Part shown: piece by piece, positions 1 through 9,500 of the stretch
Layout: every line of letters begins with the position of its first letter
Numbering within the stretch: position 1 is the first letter of the stretch
Assembly: GCF_009857445.1 (NCBI RefSeq)
Contig: NZ_WWCN01000001.1
Coordinates: forward strand, 248,001 to 312,000
Origin: Duganella flavida
GTDB lineage: Bacteria > Pseudomonadota > Gammaproteobacteria > Burkholderiales > Burkholderiaceae_D
Direction of reading: 5' to 3'
DNA length: 64,000 bases
Notes under the pieces: generated by a model
Told to the model about the DNA's origin: nothing
The model's database searches: none
The model's input: only the letters and a program-made list of their open reading frames with translations
Translations under genes and position numbers: made by a program

Positions 1-608
1 TTCTCCAGGCAGATGGCAATGATGGACGCCATGTGCTCGATGAAGTCCGTGCCCAGGCTCGGCGTAAACCGCGTCGGATCGCAGCTGCCCAGGTTCAAGC
101 TGCCAATGATGCGCTTGTTACGCAGCAGCGGCACCAGCGCCACGCTCTGCAAACCAGCCGGTGCGTTCGGGAACGGTTCGGCGTGACGCTGGCGGTCGAA
201 CATTCCCAGCTGCGGCTTGGGCGTCGGTGAATAGGCGTTGCGGCGGCCGAGGTCAAAACCCAGCTCGTCCAGCGTCTCAACGAAAATCAAATCCGGGAAA
301 TCTTCAAACACCACATCCAGCTTGAGCATCACGGTGCGGATGTCGGCATCCTCGTCGATCAGCGTCAAGGTCACGCTATCGAGCTCGGAGATGACCGGCA
401 GCACGCGGAAGATGGTGCCGATCAGTTCAGGAAAATTGCTGGCGCCGACAATCTCCAGGTCGAACGCCTGGTGGCGGGTCATGATGGAGTGGTTGCGTTC
501 GGCCTGCTCCAGCAGGTAAGCCATCCGCGCGCGCAAAGCCCGGTTCTCGGCCGCCAGATCGTGTTGATCGGTCTGCGTCGGGAGTTTTCCGGTTGCGGTC
601 TGCGTCAT
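1..608 (-). CDS. GAF-domain (DUF484-like) signalling protein, C-terminus beyond window
   Basis: The frame opens with ATG at 608 and runs off the left edge without a stop, giving about 202 N-terminal residues. An N-terminal stretch of about 45 residues rich in Leu, Ala, Glu and Arg (LAAENRALRARMAYLLEQAE) should form a coiled coil. The rest looks like a GAF/DUF484-type sensor domain; residues near the edge (VALVPLLRNKRIIGSLNLG) are typical GAF core. Such N-termini often precede a GGDEF diguanylate cyclase output domain, but that part is not in the window, so the output is unknown. It lies 65 bp downstream of the MOSC gene on the same strand and may share its transcript. The frame is certain; the functional class is an inference from domain style. 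Confidence 0.75.
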   Translation of the reverse strand, partial: MTQTATGKLPTQTDQHDLAAENRALRARMAYLLEQAERNHSIMTRHQAFDLEIVGASNFPELIGTIFRVLPVISELDSVTLTLIDEDADIRTVMLKLDVVFEDFPDLIFVETLDELGFDLGRRNAYSPTPKPQLGMFDRQRHAEPFPNAPAGLQSVALVPLLRNKRIIGSLNLGSCDPTRFTPSLGTDFIEHMASIIAICLE

Positions 609-673
609 GATGGCCCTTTCTTGCGTACGCTCACCTTACGCTAAGTTGCGGCGGTTGGGAATGCTTGGCGGTG

Positions 674-1525
674 TCAAAAAGCCAAGGAAACTTCAATTTC
701 TTGGCCTACCCGCACACGCTGGTCTTCGCCGGAGATCAGGATGCTGTTCATGCCGAAGCACAGCGCGCCCTCCACTTCCGGCTTGGCGCGGTAGCTTTGC
801 ATGATGTCCAGCGGATCGGGACCGAACTCGCCGGTGGCCTGGTCAATGGACGGCATCGGGCAGCGCGGGCATGGTTTGACGGGCTTCAGCACGGCGTCGC
901 CGATCTGGAAAGTCTCGGCGTAGTCTTCCTCGAACGCTTCGATGCCATCGATGACGAGGTTGGGACGGAAGCGGTTCATCGGGATGGCCTGACGGCCGGC
1001 CGCCAGCAGTTTTTGATTCAGGTCGTCCAGCGAGGCCGTACCGGCCACCAGCACCGGATAGCCATCCGAGAACATGGTGGTGGCTTGCACGCCATCGGTC
1101 CACTTGGTGCTGACCGGGCGTTCAGCGTTGGCGTGGAAACGCGCCAGGCGGCACGGCACGCCGATGGCCTTGGTGAACCATTCGGCGGTCAGAGCGTCGC
1201 AGTCGTAGGCTAGCACGGCGTCGTCCCAGACTTGAGTGTTCAGCGTGGGCGCAGTGGCCGGATCCGGCAGGCCGAGCGGGATTTCCAGGCGCAGCATGCC
1301 GGGCGCTTGCACTTCCAGCGTGGTGCCTTTGAGAGTGGGCTTGATCAGCGCCATGCGTGGGTGCTCGCGCTGGGTCAGGCAGATGCCGTTTTCGTCCACC
1401 ACCATCCATTCGCGATCGTAAATCTGTGCGGTCATCAGGCCGAGCGGAGTCAGCGTGGCTTCCTCCAGCGACAGGCCGGCGCAGGATTTGATCGGGTACA
1501 GTGTGATGGCGGACAAAATGGGCAT
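674..1525 (-). CDS. MOSC domain protein (YcbX-like, without ferredoxin domain)
   Basis: A 283-residue protein with an N-terminal MOSC beta-barrel (MPILSAITLYPIKSCAGLSL) followed by a MOSC domain. Family knowledge: MOSC proteins bind a molybdenum cofactor carrying sulfur through a conserved cysteine, and YcbX/YiiM members reduce N-hydroxylated compounds. The motif VKPCPRCPMPS at about residues 216-226 contains the expected cysteine (C219 or C222). E. coli YcbX is longer and carries a C-terminal 2Fe-2S domain; this protein ends without one, so it needs a separate electron donor or has another role. Its ATG lies two bases after the stop of the NYN/LOTUS gene, which indicates translational coupling. 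The substrate is unknown. Confidence 0.85.
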   Translation of the reverse strand: MPILSAITLYPIKSCAGLSLEEATLTPLGLMTAQIYDREWMVVDENGICLTQREHPRMALIKPTLKGTTLEVQAPGMLRLEIPLGLPDPATAPTLNTQVWDDAVLAYDCDALTAEWFTKAIGVPCRLARFHANAERPVSTKWTDGVQATTMFSDGYPVLVAGTASLDDLNQKLLAAGRQAIPMNRFRPNLVIDGIEAFEEDYAETFQIGDAVLKPVKPCPRCPMPSIDQATGEFGPDPLDIMQSYRAKPEVEGALCFGMNSILISGEDQRVRVGQEIEVSLAF

Positions 1526-1527
1526 CG

Positions 1528-3144
1528 TTACTCCTCGGTTGGTGCGGCGGCTTTGGCTTTCGGCGGACGCGGCGTGCGGGCAGCGGCCGGCTTGCGGGCT
1601 GGCTTGGCCTTGGCCGGCTTGTCGGTGGCTGGTTTGCCAGCGGCAGGCGCAACATCGGCAACCGGCGCTGCCTCGGCGGCAGCCGCTTTCGCAGGCACGG
1701 CGGCCTTCGGCTTGCCAGCATTTGGCTTGCCGGAGCGCGATTTACCAGCAGGACGGGCCTTCGGCGCAGGCGCCGCATCAGCACCAGGCGCTGCATCGGC
1801 AGCCGGAGCTGCAGCCGGGGTGGCCGTTGGCGCAGCAGCATGCTCGGTGGATGCGTTCGCAGCCGGTGCGGCTTCCGGCGCTACAGCTTCAGGCGCCTTG
1901 CCTTTTTTGGCCTGCTCCTTCAGCTTGCGTGCTGGCGGTCGGGCGCCGTTTTTCTTCTTGGACTGCGCGGAAGCGGCGTCGGCCGATGCTGCGGCTGGCG
2001 CTACGTCGGCGTTAGCAACAGGCGCCGTCTCAGCAGCTGCTGGCGCGCTATCCCACCACGGGGCGGCGGACGGAGCCGACTCGGTAGTGGCTGGCTGCGC
2101 GGAATCGGCGGCGTCGTCGCTATTGGCGGCATCGGCAGCGGCGTCACCTTGCGGACCACGCTGTTGCTGCGTGAGGCGCTGGGCCTGGCGTTCGGCGAAG
2201 CGCTCGGCGGCGGTGCGGCCACGATTGCGGCTGCGGCGCGATTCCTGCTGGCCGCCGTCTGCCGACGCAACCGCGCCGTCAACTGCAGCAACAGGCTCGC
2301 CCTGCGGCGCAAGCGCCGACGGCATGCCGGTGCCACGGTACACATAGGCACCGGACTTTTCATCGCGGCCAAATTCCAGATGGCCGCGCGCCTTGCATTC
2401 TTCGATCAGGTTGCCGAAAGTGCGGAAGCCATAGTACGACTCGCTGAAATCCGGCTTGCGGCGCTTGATCGCTTCCTTCAGCACCGACGCCCAGATCTTG
2501 CCGCTGTCGCCACGCTCCAGCACCAGCGCCTCGAAGGTGTTGACGGCGATCTCCACCGCTTGCGAGCGGCGCTTCTCCATCTCGTCGCGGCGGGCGCGTT
2601 CCTCTTCCGGCGTGCGCTTGACTTGCGGCTTCGCGTCCGGGCTGGCGTCGCGGCGCGCACGGCGGCTCTCGCGCACCAGGTCGTCGTAGAAAATGAATTC
2701 GTCGCAGTTGGCCACCAGCAGGTCGGAAGTCGACTGCTTGACGCCCACGCCGATTACCTTCTTGGCGTTCTCGCGCAGCTTGGACACCAGCGGCGAAAAG
2801 TCGGAATCGCCGGAAATGATGACGAAGGTATCCACGTGGGCTTTGGTGTAGCACAAGTCCAGCGCATCGACCACCATGCGGATGTCGGCCGAGTTCTTGC
2901 CGGACTGGCGCACGTGGGGGATTTCGATCAGCTCGAAGTTCGCTTCATGCATCGGCGCCTTGAACGACTTGTAGCGGTCCCAGTCGCAATAGGCCTTCTT
3001 GACCACGATGCTACCTTTGAGCAGCAGGCGCTCCAGCACCGGCTTGATATCGAATTTTTCGTAGTTCGCGTCACGCACGCCGAGCGCCACGTTCTCAAAA
3101 TCGCAGAACAGCGCCATGCTGACGTTTTCGTTGGAAGAAGCCAT
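1528..3144 (-). CDS. NYN domain / LOTUS (OST-HTH) protein with Ala-Lys-Pro-rich tail
   Basis: A 538-residue protein in three parts. Residues about 8-160 form an NYN (PIN-like) nuclease domain: ALFCDFENVA with D15, SADIRMVVDALDL, and IISGDSDFSPLV supply the acidic metal-binding residues. Residues about 185-275 resemble a LOTUS/OST-HTH RNA-binding domain (GKIWASVLKEAIKRRKPDF, YYGFRTFGNLIEE). The last ~220 residues are low-complexity Ala/Pro/Lys with repeated KAKPARKPAA-type motifs, similar to bacterial histone-H1-like tails. The NYN-LOTUS pairing is known in bacterial and eukaryotic RNA-binding or RNA-degrading proteins; the substrate here is unknown. The tail is probably disordered and basic and could add nucleic-acid affinity. 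It is the first gene of a likely operon with the MOSC gene. Confidence 0.88.
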   Translation of the reverse strand: MASSNENVSMALFCDFENVALGVRDANYEKFDIKPVLERLLLKGSIVVKKAYCDWDRYKSFKAPMHEANFELIEIPHVRQSGKNSADIRMVVDALDLCYTKAHVDTFVIISGDSDFSPLVSKLRENAKKVIGVGVKQSTSDLLVANCDEFIFYDDLVRESRRARRDASPDAKPQVKRTPEEERARRDEMEKRRSQAVEIAVNTFEALVLERGDSGKIWASVLKEAIKRRKPDFSESYYGFRTFGNLIEECKARGHLEFGRDEKSGAYVYRGTGMPSALAPQGEPVAAVDGAVASADGGQQESRRSRNRGRTAAERFAERQAQRLTQQQRGPQGDAAADAANSDDAADSAQPATTESAPSAAPWWDSAPAAAETAPVANADVAPAAASADAASAQSKKKNGARPPARKLKEQAKKGKAPEAVAPEAAPAANASTEHAAAPTATPAAAPAADAAPGADAAPAPKARPAGKSRSGKPNAGKPKAAVPAKAAAAEAAPVADVAPAAGKPATDKPAKAKPARKPAAARTPRPPKAKAAAPTEE

Positions 3145-3233
3145 GAAGAGTATTTTCTAGTGTAGGGGTAACGGCCCGGCCGATGATGCGACCAGACCGT
3201 CGAGGCCAGACCTTGCTGAGCGGCCGTTGGCGC
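3145..3233. other. short spacer between ychF and the NYN gene
   Basis: Eighty-nine bases follow the ychF stop on the minus strand. GC-rich half-palindromes such as cggcccggccg are present, but no stem followed by a T-run is convincing. Either readthrough from ychF or a separate promoter could serve the NYN gene; I cannot tell which. Confidence 0.3.
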
Positions 3234-4325
3234 TTAGACGTTGAACAGGAAGTTCAGCACGTCGCCGTCTTTTACCACGTATTCCTTGCCTTCGGCGCGC
3301 ATCTTGCCGGCTTCCTTGGCGCCGCCCTCACCCTTGTACTGGATGTAGTCGTCGTAGGCGATGGTTTGCGCGCGGATGAAGCCGCGTTCGAAGTCGGTGT
3401 GGATCACGCCGGCCGCTTGCGGGGCGGTGTCGCCGATGTGGATGGTCCAGGCGCGCACTTCTTTGACGCCGGCGGTGAAGTAGGTTTGCAGGCCCAGCAG
3501 TTTGTAGGCGGCGCGGATCAGACGGTCCAGGCCAGGCTCTTGCATGCCCATGTCGGCCAGGAAGGCGACCTTGTCGGCGTCGTCCAGGTCGGCGATTTCC
3601 GCTTCGATGGAGGCGCAGATGGCGACGATCGGGGCGTTTTGCGACGCGGCGTAGGCGGTCAGCTGGTCCAGCAGCGGGTTGTTGGTGAAGCCGGTATCCG
3701 ACACGTTGGCCACGTACATGGCCGGCTTGGCGGTGATCAGGCACAGTGGCTTGATCAGCAGCATTTCAGCCGCGTCCAGACCCATTGCGCGCACTGGCTT
3801 GGCTTCGTTCAGGTGCGGCACCAGGCGTTCCAGCAGGGCTACCAGCTTGATGGCATCCTTGTCGCCCGAACGGGCTTTCTTGTTTTCACGGTGGACGGCT
3901 TTTTCCACGGTGCTCAAGTCGGCCAGCGCCAGCTCGGTCTGGATCACTTCGATATCGTCCAGCGGGCTGACTTTGCCGGCCACGTGGATCACGTTGTCAT
4001 CTTCAAAGCAGCGCACCACGTTGACGATGGCGTCGGTTTCGCGGATGTGCGACAGGAACTGGTTGCCCAGGCCCTCGCCCTGCGAGGCGCCCGCCACCAG
4101 GCCGGCGATGTCGACGAATTCAACGATGGCATTCACCTGACGCTCAGGCTTGACGATGTCCGACAGCGCAGCCATGCGCGGATCAGGGACTTCCACCACG
4201 CCGACGTTCGGCTCGATGGTGCAGAACGGATAATTTTCAGCCGGGATGCCGGCTTTGGTCAGGGCGTTGAACAGGGTGGACTTGCCGACGTTAGGCAAGC
4301 CGACGATGCCGCATTGGAGACTCAT
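3234..4325 (-). CDS. ychF: Redox-regulated ATPase YchF (OLA1 family)
   Basis: A 363-residue Obg-like P-loop protein of the usual full length. G1 is GLPNVGKST (residues 9-17) and the G3 region reads [19 protein letters not shown]. The C-terminal TGS domain (about residues 280-363) ends in [15 protein letters not shown], the normal family end. YchF proteins bind ATP better than GTP and associate with ribosomes; in E. coli YchF is inhibited by oxidative stress and negatively influences the stress response. In many betaproteobacteria ychF directly follows pth. Here pth is about 8 kb away at 12287, with four other genes between them. A terminator-like hairpin lies about 45 bp upstream of the start (4370-4394). 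Confidence 0.97.
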   Translation of the reverse strand: MSLQCGIVGLPNVGKSTLFNALTKAGIPAENYPFCTIEPNVGVVEVPDPRMAALSDIVKPERQVNAIVEFVDIAGLVAGASQGEGLGNQFLSHIRETDAIVNVVRCFEDDNVIHVAGKVSPLDDIEVIQTELALADLSTVEKAVHRENKKARSGDKDAIKLVALLERLVPHLNEAKPVRAMGLDAAEMLLIKPLCLITAKPAMYVANVSDTGFTNNPLLDQLTAYAASQNAPIVAICASIEAEIADLDDADKVAFLADMGMQEPGLDRLIRAAYKLLGLQTYFTAGVKEVRAWTIHIGDTAPQAAGVIHTDFERGFIRAQTIAYDDYIQYKGEGGAKEAGKMRAEGKEYVVKDGDVLNFLFNV

Positions 4326-4681
4326 GAAAAACCTTTTAAATTATCAATATTGCCGGCAAGCGGCTGGTGAAAACGGCCCGATACGGGGCGTTTTTGGATA
4401 TTCTTGCTGTTTTACAGCGTTCAAGGGGTCCATTGTACCTTTCTTGGGCTGACACTTCAAAAAACAGGAGCCCGTATGAGCATGCGCGACACCGGGCCTC
4501 CATCCTCGAAATCACCAAATTGATATTCATGCTCAGCTCCCCAAACAATCATCGTTATCGATTTCATCATAGGCCGTTGCGAAAACACCCTCAAGCGAGC
4601 ACAACGCTATAAAAATTGTTGAAGCAGATGGTGACTTGTTTGGTGCTAGACTCGTCAGCTATCACAACTCCTCGGAAAGCC
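4326..4681. other. 356-bp divergent intergenic region, AT-rich
   Basis: The region separates ychF (minus) from the DUF885 gene (plus) and is clearly richer in A and T than the genes beside it. It holds the hairpin at 4370-4394. A possible plus-strand promoter is TTGTTT at 4636-4641, an 18-bp spacer and TATCAC, just upstream of the DUF885 start. TATAAA at 4608-4613 has no good -35 partner. The open frames crossing it on both strands lack a Shine-Dalgarno sequence and any recognisable protein feature. Confidence 0.4.
4370..4394. terminator. Terminator-like hairpin in ychF upstream region
   Basis: Arms aaaacggccc (4370-4379) and ggggcgtttt (4385-4394) pair with one mismatch around a five-base loop, with further T on the plus strand. 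Read on the minus strand it would sit in the ychF 5' leader, stem followed by TTTT. No gene ends here, so if real it may be a leader attenuator or the end of a small RNA. Confidence 0.35.
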
Positions 4682-6505
4682 ATGTCTATGTCTCGCGTGC
4701 GTGCCTCTGTTTTGATTGCCAGCCTGGTGCTGGCGGGTGTTCATACTTTGCCAGTACAGGCAAAGCCGGTTGCGGCGGCGATGGCCAAGGCCGGCCAGGC
4801 GCAGAAGCAGTTGGCGAAGCTGGCGGCGGCCTTCCACACCGCGCGCTGCAAGTTCGATCCGCTGCTGTTCGCCACCGCCAACGGCGACAGCCGCTACGAC
4901 GACCAGATCGGCCTCGCCATTTCGCCGAAGGTGCGCGCGGCGCAGTTCACGCTGTATCGTGGACTGCAAAAGCAGCTGATCACGGTGCGCCGCGACCAGC
5001 TCGGCGCGCAGGACCAGCTGACCTACGACCTGCTCAGCTACGAGCTGAATAACGCGATGCAGATGGAGTCCTTCCCCGACCACCTGCTGCCGTTGAACCA
5101 GATGGACAACGTACCGAGCACGCTGGCCAATTACGCCGGCGGCACCGGCTCGCAGCCGCTGGAAACGGTCAGGCAGTACCAGGCTTACCTGAACCGTTTG
5201 AACCAGCTGCCGGCCTGGATCGACCAAGCCATCGCCAATATGCGCGAAGGCATGCGCAAGGGCGTGGTGCAGCCGAAGGCGATCACGGTAGCGATGCTGC
5301 CGCAGTTCCAGAACCTGCGTGCGGCCTCGCCACAAGCCAGCGTGTTCTACTCGCCGGTGACGCGCTTCCCGGCCGCGTTCTCCGATGCCGATAAAAAGAA
5401 ACTCACCATCGCCTATCTGCAAACGGTGGACAGCAAAGTCGCGCCGGCGCTGAACCGCCTGGTCAGCTTCCTGGAAAACGAATACCTGCCTGCGGGCCGC
5501 AGCAGCACCGGCTGGAGCGCGCTGCCGAACGGCGCCGCATGGTACGCCGCCCACATCAAGGACAGCACCAACCTGCCGCTGCAAGCCGAAGAAGTCCACG
5601 CGCTGGGCCTGAAGGAAGTGGCGCGCATCCAGCAGCAGATGGCCTTGCTGGCGCCGCAACTCGGCTACGACGGTCCGTTGAAACAGCTGCCGCAATGGGT
5701 CAGCGCTCAGAGCAACTACAACATCTTCACCACCGACGAGCAGGTGCTGGATGCCTACCGCGCCATCTACGCGCAAGTGCAGGCCAAGCTGCCGACCTAC
5801 TTCAGCCTGGTGCCGAAGGCCAAGCTGGAATTGCATCTGGAGCCGGAGCTGACGCGTGCGACGGCCTCCGACCACTACACGCCGTCGGCCGCGGACGGTT
5901 CGCATCCGGGCGTATTCTGGCCGGTGGTGAACGATCCTAAGCAGTACAGCCGGGTCGATATGGTCAGCCTGTTCCTGCACGAAGGCGTGCCCGGCCACCA
6001 CCTGCACGCGGCGCTGTTGAAGGAAATCGACTTGCCGGACTTCCGCAAGTTCAGCACCGAGAATCCGAACAGTGCGGCCTACACCGAGGGTTGGGCGCTG
6101 TACTCGGAAACCCTGGGCAAGGAGATGGGCTTGTATGAAGATCCGGTGGCTTACTACGGCCACCTGAACGCCGAGATGCTGCGCGCCGCGCGGCTGGTGG
6201 TCGACACCGGCATGCACGCCAAGGGCTGGACGCGCGAGCAGGCAATCAGCTATCTGTCGGATGTGCTGGGCTGGAGTGAGGCCCGCGCGCGCAATCAGAT
6301 CGAGCGCTACATGGTGCTGCCGGCGCAGGCGCTCAGCTACAAGATCGGCTCGCTGAAGATTCTGGAGTTGCGTGCCCGCGCGCAGCAGGCGCTGGGCGAC
6401 AAGTTCAGCTACCAGAAATTCCACGAGGTAGTGATTGGCGACGGCACCCTGCCGATGCCGATTCTGGAACAGCGCGTCAACAGCTGGATCGCCAGCGCGA
6501 AATAA
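4682..6505 (+). CDS. DUF885 family protein, predicted exported zinc peptidase-like
   Basis: A 607-residue protein. The frame is open 22 codons further upstream, but ATG at 4682 is chosen because it starts a clean signal peptide (MSMSRVRASVLIASLVLAG, cleaved near VQA-KPVAA) and follows a ggaaag Shine-Dalgarno sequence. The C-terminal half holds FLHEGVPGHHLHAAL (an HExxxxHH arrangement) and, about 30 residues later, YTEGWALYSETLG, the metal-site pattern of DUF885/M32-like metallopeptidases. The family has many paralogues in Xanthomonas, Massilia and Shewanella; substrates are unknown and probably peptides in the periplasm. The gene stands alone, with 75 bp before the DUF2339 gene. Confidence 0.9.
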   Translation: MSMSRVRASVLIASLVLAGVHTLPVQAKPVAAAMAKAGQAQKQLAKLAAAFHTARCKFDPLLFATANGDSRYDDQIGLAISPKVRAAQFTLYRGLQKQLITVRRDQLGAQDQLTYDLLSYELNNAMQMESFPDHLLPLNQMDNVPSTLANYAGGTGSQPLETVRQYQAYLNRLNQLPAWIDQAIANMREGMRKGVVQPKAITVAMLPQFQNLRAASPQASVFYSPVTRFPAAFSDADKKKLTIAYLQTVDSKVAPALNRLVSFLENEYLPAGRSSTGWSALPNGAAWYAAHIKDSTNLPLQAEEVHALGLKEVARIQQQMALLAPQLGYDGPLKQLPQWVSAQSNYNIFTTDEQVLDAYRAIYAQVQAKLPTYFSLVPKAKLELHLEPELTRATASDHYTPSAADGSHPGVFWPVVNDPKQYSRVDMVSLFLHEGVPGHHLHAALLKEIDLPDFRKFSTENPNSAAYTEGWALYSETLGKEMGLYEDPVAYYGHLNAEMLRAARLVVDTGMHAKGWTREQAISYLSDVLGWSEARARNQIERYMVLPAQALSYKIGSLKILELRARAQQALGDKFSYQKFHEVVIGDGTLPMPILEQRVNSWIASAK

Positions 6506-6580
6506 GCTGCGCTGACGGCCCCGATTGTGGCAATGTTGCAAATATGATAGCTTGCAGGATTGCCACAAGGGAGCCGTTGA

Positions 6581-9500
6581 ATGGAATTCCTTTTGTTTGT
6601 TTTTGGCGTGTTCACGCTGGGCGTGGCCTGGCGTGCACGCAGCGATGCCCGCAAGGCGCTGCGCGTCGCAGCCGACCTTCAGCGCGAGCTCAACACCTTG
6701 CGTGCGGGCGGCCAGGAACGTGCAGCCTCAACAGCGCCGGCGGCCAGACAGCAGCCAGCGCCGACGCCTGCCACACTGACCGGCTACCACGTACCGAACG
6801 CGCCGCCCGCAACCGCAACGCGCCCGGTACGTGCTCCAGCCAGCGAGCCGATTGGATCGGTGCCCGCACCAGCGCCAACATCTGCCTCCCCGCCTAAGCC
6901 GGCGACACCGACGGCAACGCCGCAGCCGCAGCTGCCGCACCAGTCAACGAGCACACCGCAGTGGGCCCTCAGCGCCAAGGCCTGGCTGTTCGGCGGCAAC
7001 CTGGTGGCCAAACTGGGTTTGCTGATCCTGTTCATCGGCGTCAGCTTCCTGCTCAAGTACACCGCCGCACGCGTCACCGTGCCGATCGAATTCCGCCTGA
7101 CCGGCATCGTGCTGGCCGACCTCGCCCTGCTCGCCTGGGGCTGGCGCATCCGCCTCACGCGGCCTGCGATCAGCTTGCCCGTGCAAGGCGCCGCGCTGGC
7201 CGTGCTGATGCTGGTCACCTTCGGCGCCTTCCGCCTCTACCACGTGATCCCCGCTTCGCTGGCCTTCGCCCTGCTGCTGGTACTAACCGTCTTCACCTGC
7301 CTGCTGGCGGTACTGCAAGACGCCATGTGGCTGGCCATCTTCGGCATCGTCGGCGGCTTTGCCGCGCCCATCCTCGCCTCGACCGGCAACGGCAGCCACA
7401 TCGGCCTGTTCACCTACTACGCCCTGCTCAACGCCGGCGTGTTCGCGCTGGCCCTGCTGCGCTCGTGGCGACCGCTGAACGTGCTGGGCTTTGTGTTCAC
7501 CTTCGCCATCAGCACCACCTGGGGCGTGCTGCGCTATGCGCTGGAAAACTATCTGTCGGTGCAGCTGTTCCTGCTGCTGTTCTTCGGCTTCTACGTTTCG
7601 ATCCCACTGGCCTACGCGCGCCGCCAAGTGATCCAGCTGAAAAACTACGTCGACGGCACACTCATCTTCGGCACGCCGATGCTGGGCTTCGGTCTGCAAT
7701 TCACGCTGGTGCGCGACATGCCGTTCGGCGCGGCCTACTCGGCGCTGGCGCTCGGCCTGCTCTACATCACGCTGGCAACCGTGCTGCGGCGCCGTCCGCA
7801 ATACGCGCTGCTGTCGGACGCCTTCCTCGCACTCGGCATCGTGTTCGGCACGCTGGCCATTCCATTCGCGCTCGACGGCCGCTGGACCTCCGCCGCGTGG
7901 GCACTGGAAGGCGCGGGTATCGTCTGGATCGGCCTGAAGCAAAAACAAAAGCTGGCCTGGATGTTCGGCCTGCTGGTGCAAGCCGGCGCGTGGATGTCCT
8001 TCATCGGCACCGCCGCCGGCTTGTCGCCCGAGCGCGCCATGGAATCCAACCTGTGGCTGGGCTTCCTCCTGCTCGCCCTGACCGCCTTCCTGATGGCGAC
8101 CCGCTTCCGTGCGTCGGACGATAGCAAGTGGCTCAAAGTCCTCTCCAGCGTATTCCTGGCCGGTGCGGCGGTCTGGCTGGTGGCCGGCGCATGGACCGAA
8201 ATCATCCTGCGGCTGGAACCGCGCAGCCAGGGCACGCCGCTGGTGCTGAGTGCAATCATCGCCGTCATCGTGCTGTCCGTGATCGCTAGAAAACTGGCAT
8301 GGCCGCTGGCCACCGGACTGGCGATACTGGTGCAAGCGGTGGCCGGCATCAAGCTGATGACCATCATCATCGACCAGTGGTTGGGCAGCACGCCCACGCT
8401 GTTCGAACGTCCGCTGCTGGGCGCACTGATGATCTTCGCCGCAGCATTGTTCAGCAGCTGGACACTGAAGCAGCAACAGCCAGTGCGCGGCAGCAGCGTC
8501 TACTCCGCTTATCGGATCACGCTCGCGTGGTCGGCTTTGTGGTGGTTCGGCGTCGCCGCGCCGGACCTCGCCATGTGGCTGACGTCGCAATATGTCGAGC
8601 GTGCAGAAGCCATCTACGCGCTGCTGCTGGCAGCCACCACCGCCGCCAGCGTAACGGCGGCGCAACGCTTGAACTGGCCGGGCCTGCGCTGGGCCGCTGC
8701 TGTGGTCTGGGCCGCATTGACGCTGGCGTTGCTACCGCTGCTGGCCGAGCTGTACTTAAGCAGCGGGCACCTGCCAAGCGCACCACTCTGGATCGGCTAC
8801 GCCGTGCTGTGGCTGGGCGGCGAATGGCTGCTGCGTGCATGGCCGGCACAAGGCTGGCCGCTGAATGGCGGCGCGCTGCGGGTGCTGCACGCGGTCCGCA
8901 CTGGCGGGCCATGGCTGATGATCTGGCCGGTGGCCGCCTACTGGATCACGCACTGGCTGGGCGCCGACGATGCTAGCGACTGGAGCACCAGTGCCAGCTG
9001 GTCGCGCTTCATCCCGTCATGGCTGATGATGGGCGTGATCGCATGGCTGATGCAGCGCAGCCGCAGCAACAGCTGGCCGGTCGCGCCGCTGGCCGACTGG
9101 TATCAGCGCCGCCTGCTGCCGCTGGCCTGCGGCTGGTCAGTGCTGCTGGTGCTGGTGTGGAACCTGACGCAAGACGGCGCCATGCTGCCACTGCCCTACA
9201 TCCCCTTCCTGAATCCGCTCGACCTGAGCACCTGCTTTGCCCTGCTGCTGCTCATCGCCTTGCAGCGTTTGCGCCCGGGCGTGCCGCCGCTGCTGTTCAT
9301 CGCGCTGTTCGGCTACTTCTGGTTCAACCTGGCCTTGCTGCGCAGCGTGTCGCACTACCTCGGCGTGGCTTACACCTTCGACGCCCTGTTCGCCTCGCAG
9401 TTCGTGCAAGCCATGCTGTCGCTGGTGTGGAGCGTAACCGCGCTGCTGCTGATGCGCCATGCCGCGCGCCGCACGCAACGGCCGATATGGATAGGTGGCG

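Noticed and set aside
1232..2347. 371-codon plus-strand frame opposite the NYN gene tail
   Set aside because: Mirror of the Ala-rich tail; no start signal and very low complexity.
4336..4548. 70-codon minus-strand frame in the ychF upstream region
   Set aside because: No ribosome site and no recognisable protein feature; crosses the terminator-like hairpin.
4655..6568. 637-codon open frame antisense to the DUF885 gene
   Set aside because: Composition (Arg, Gln, His, Val) is that of a shadow frame; the plus-strand protein has a signal peptide and metal motifs.
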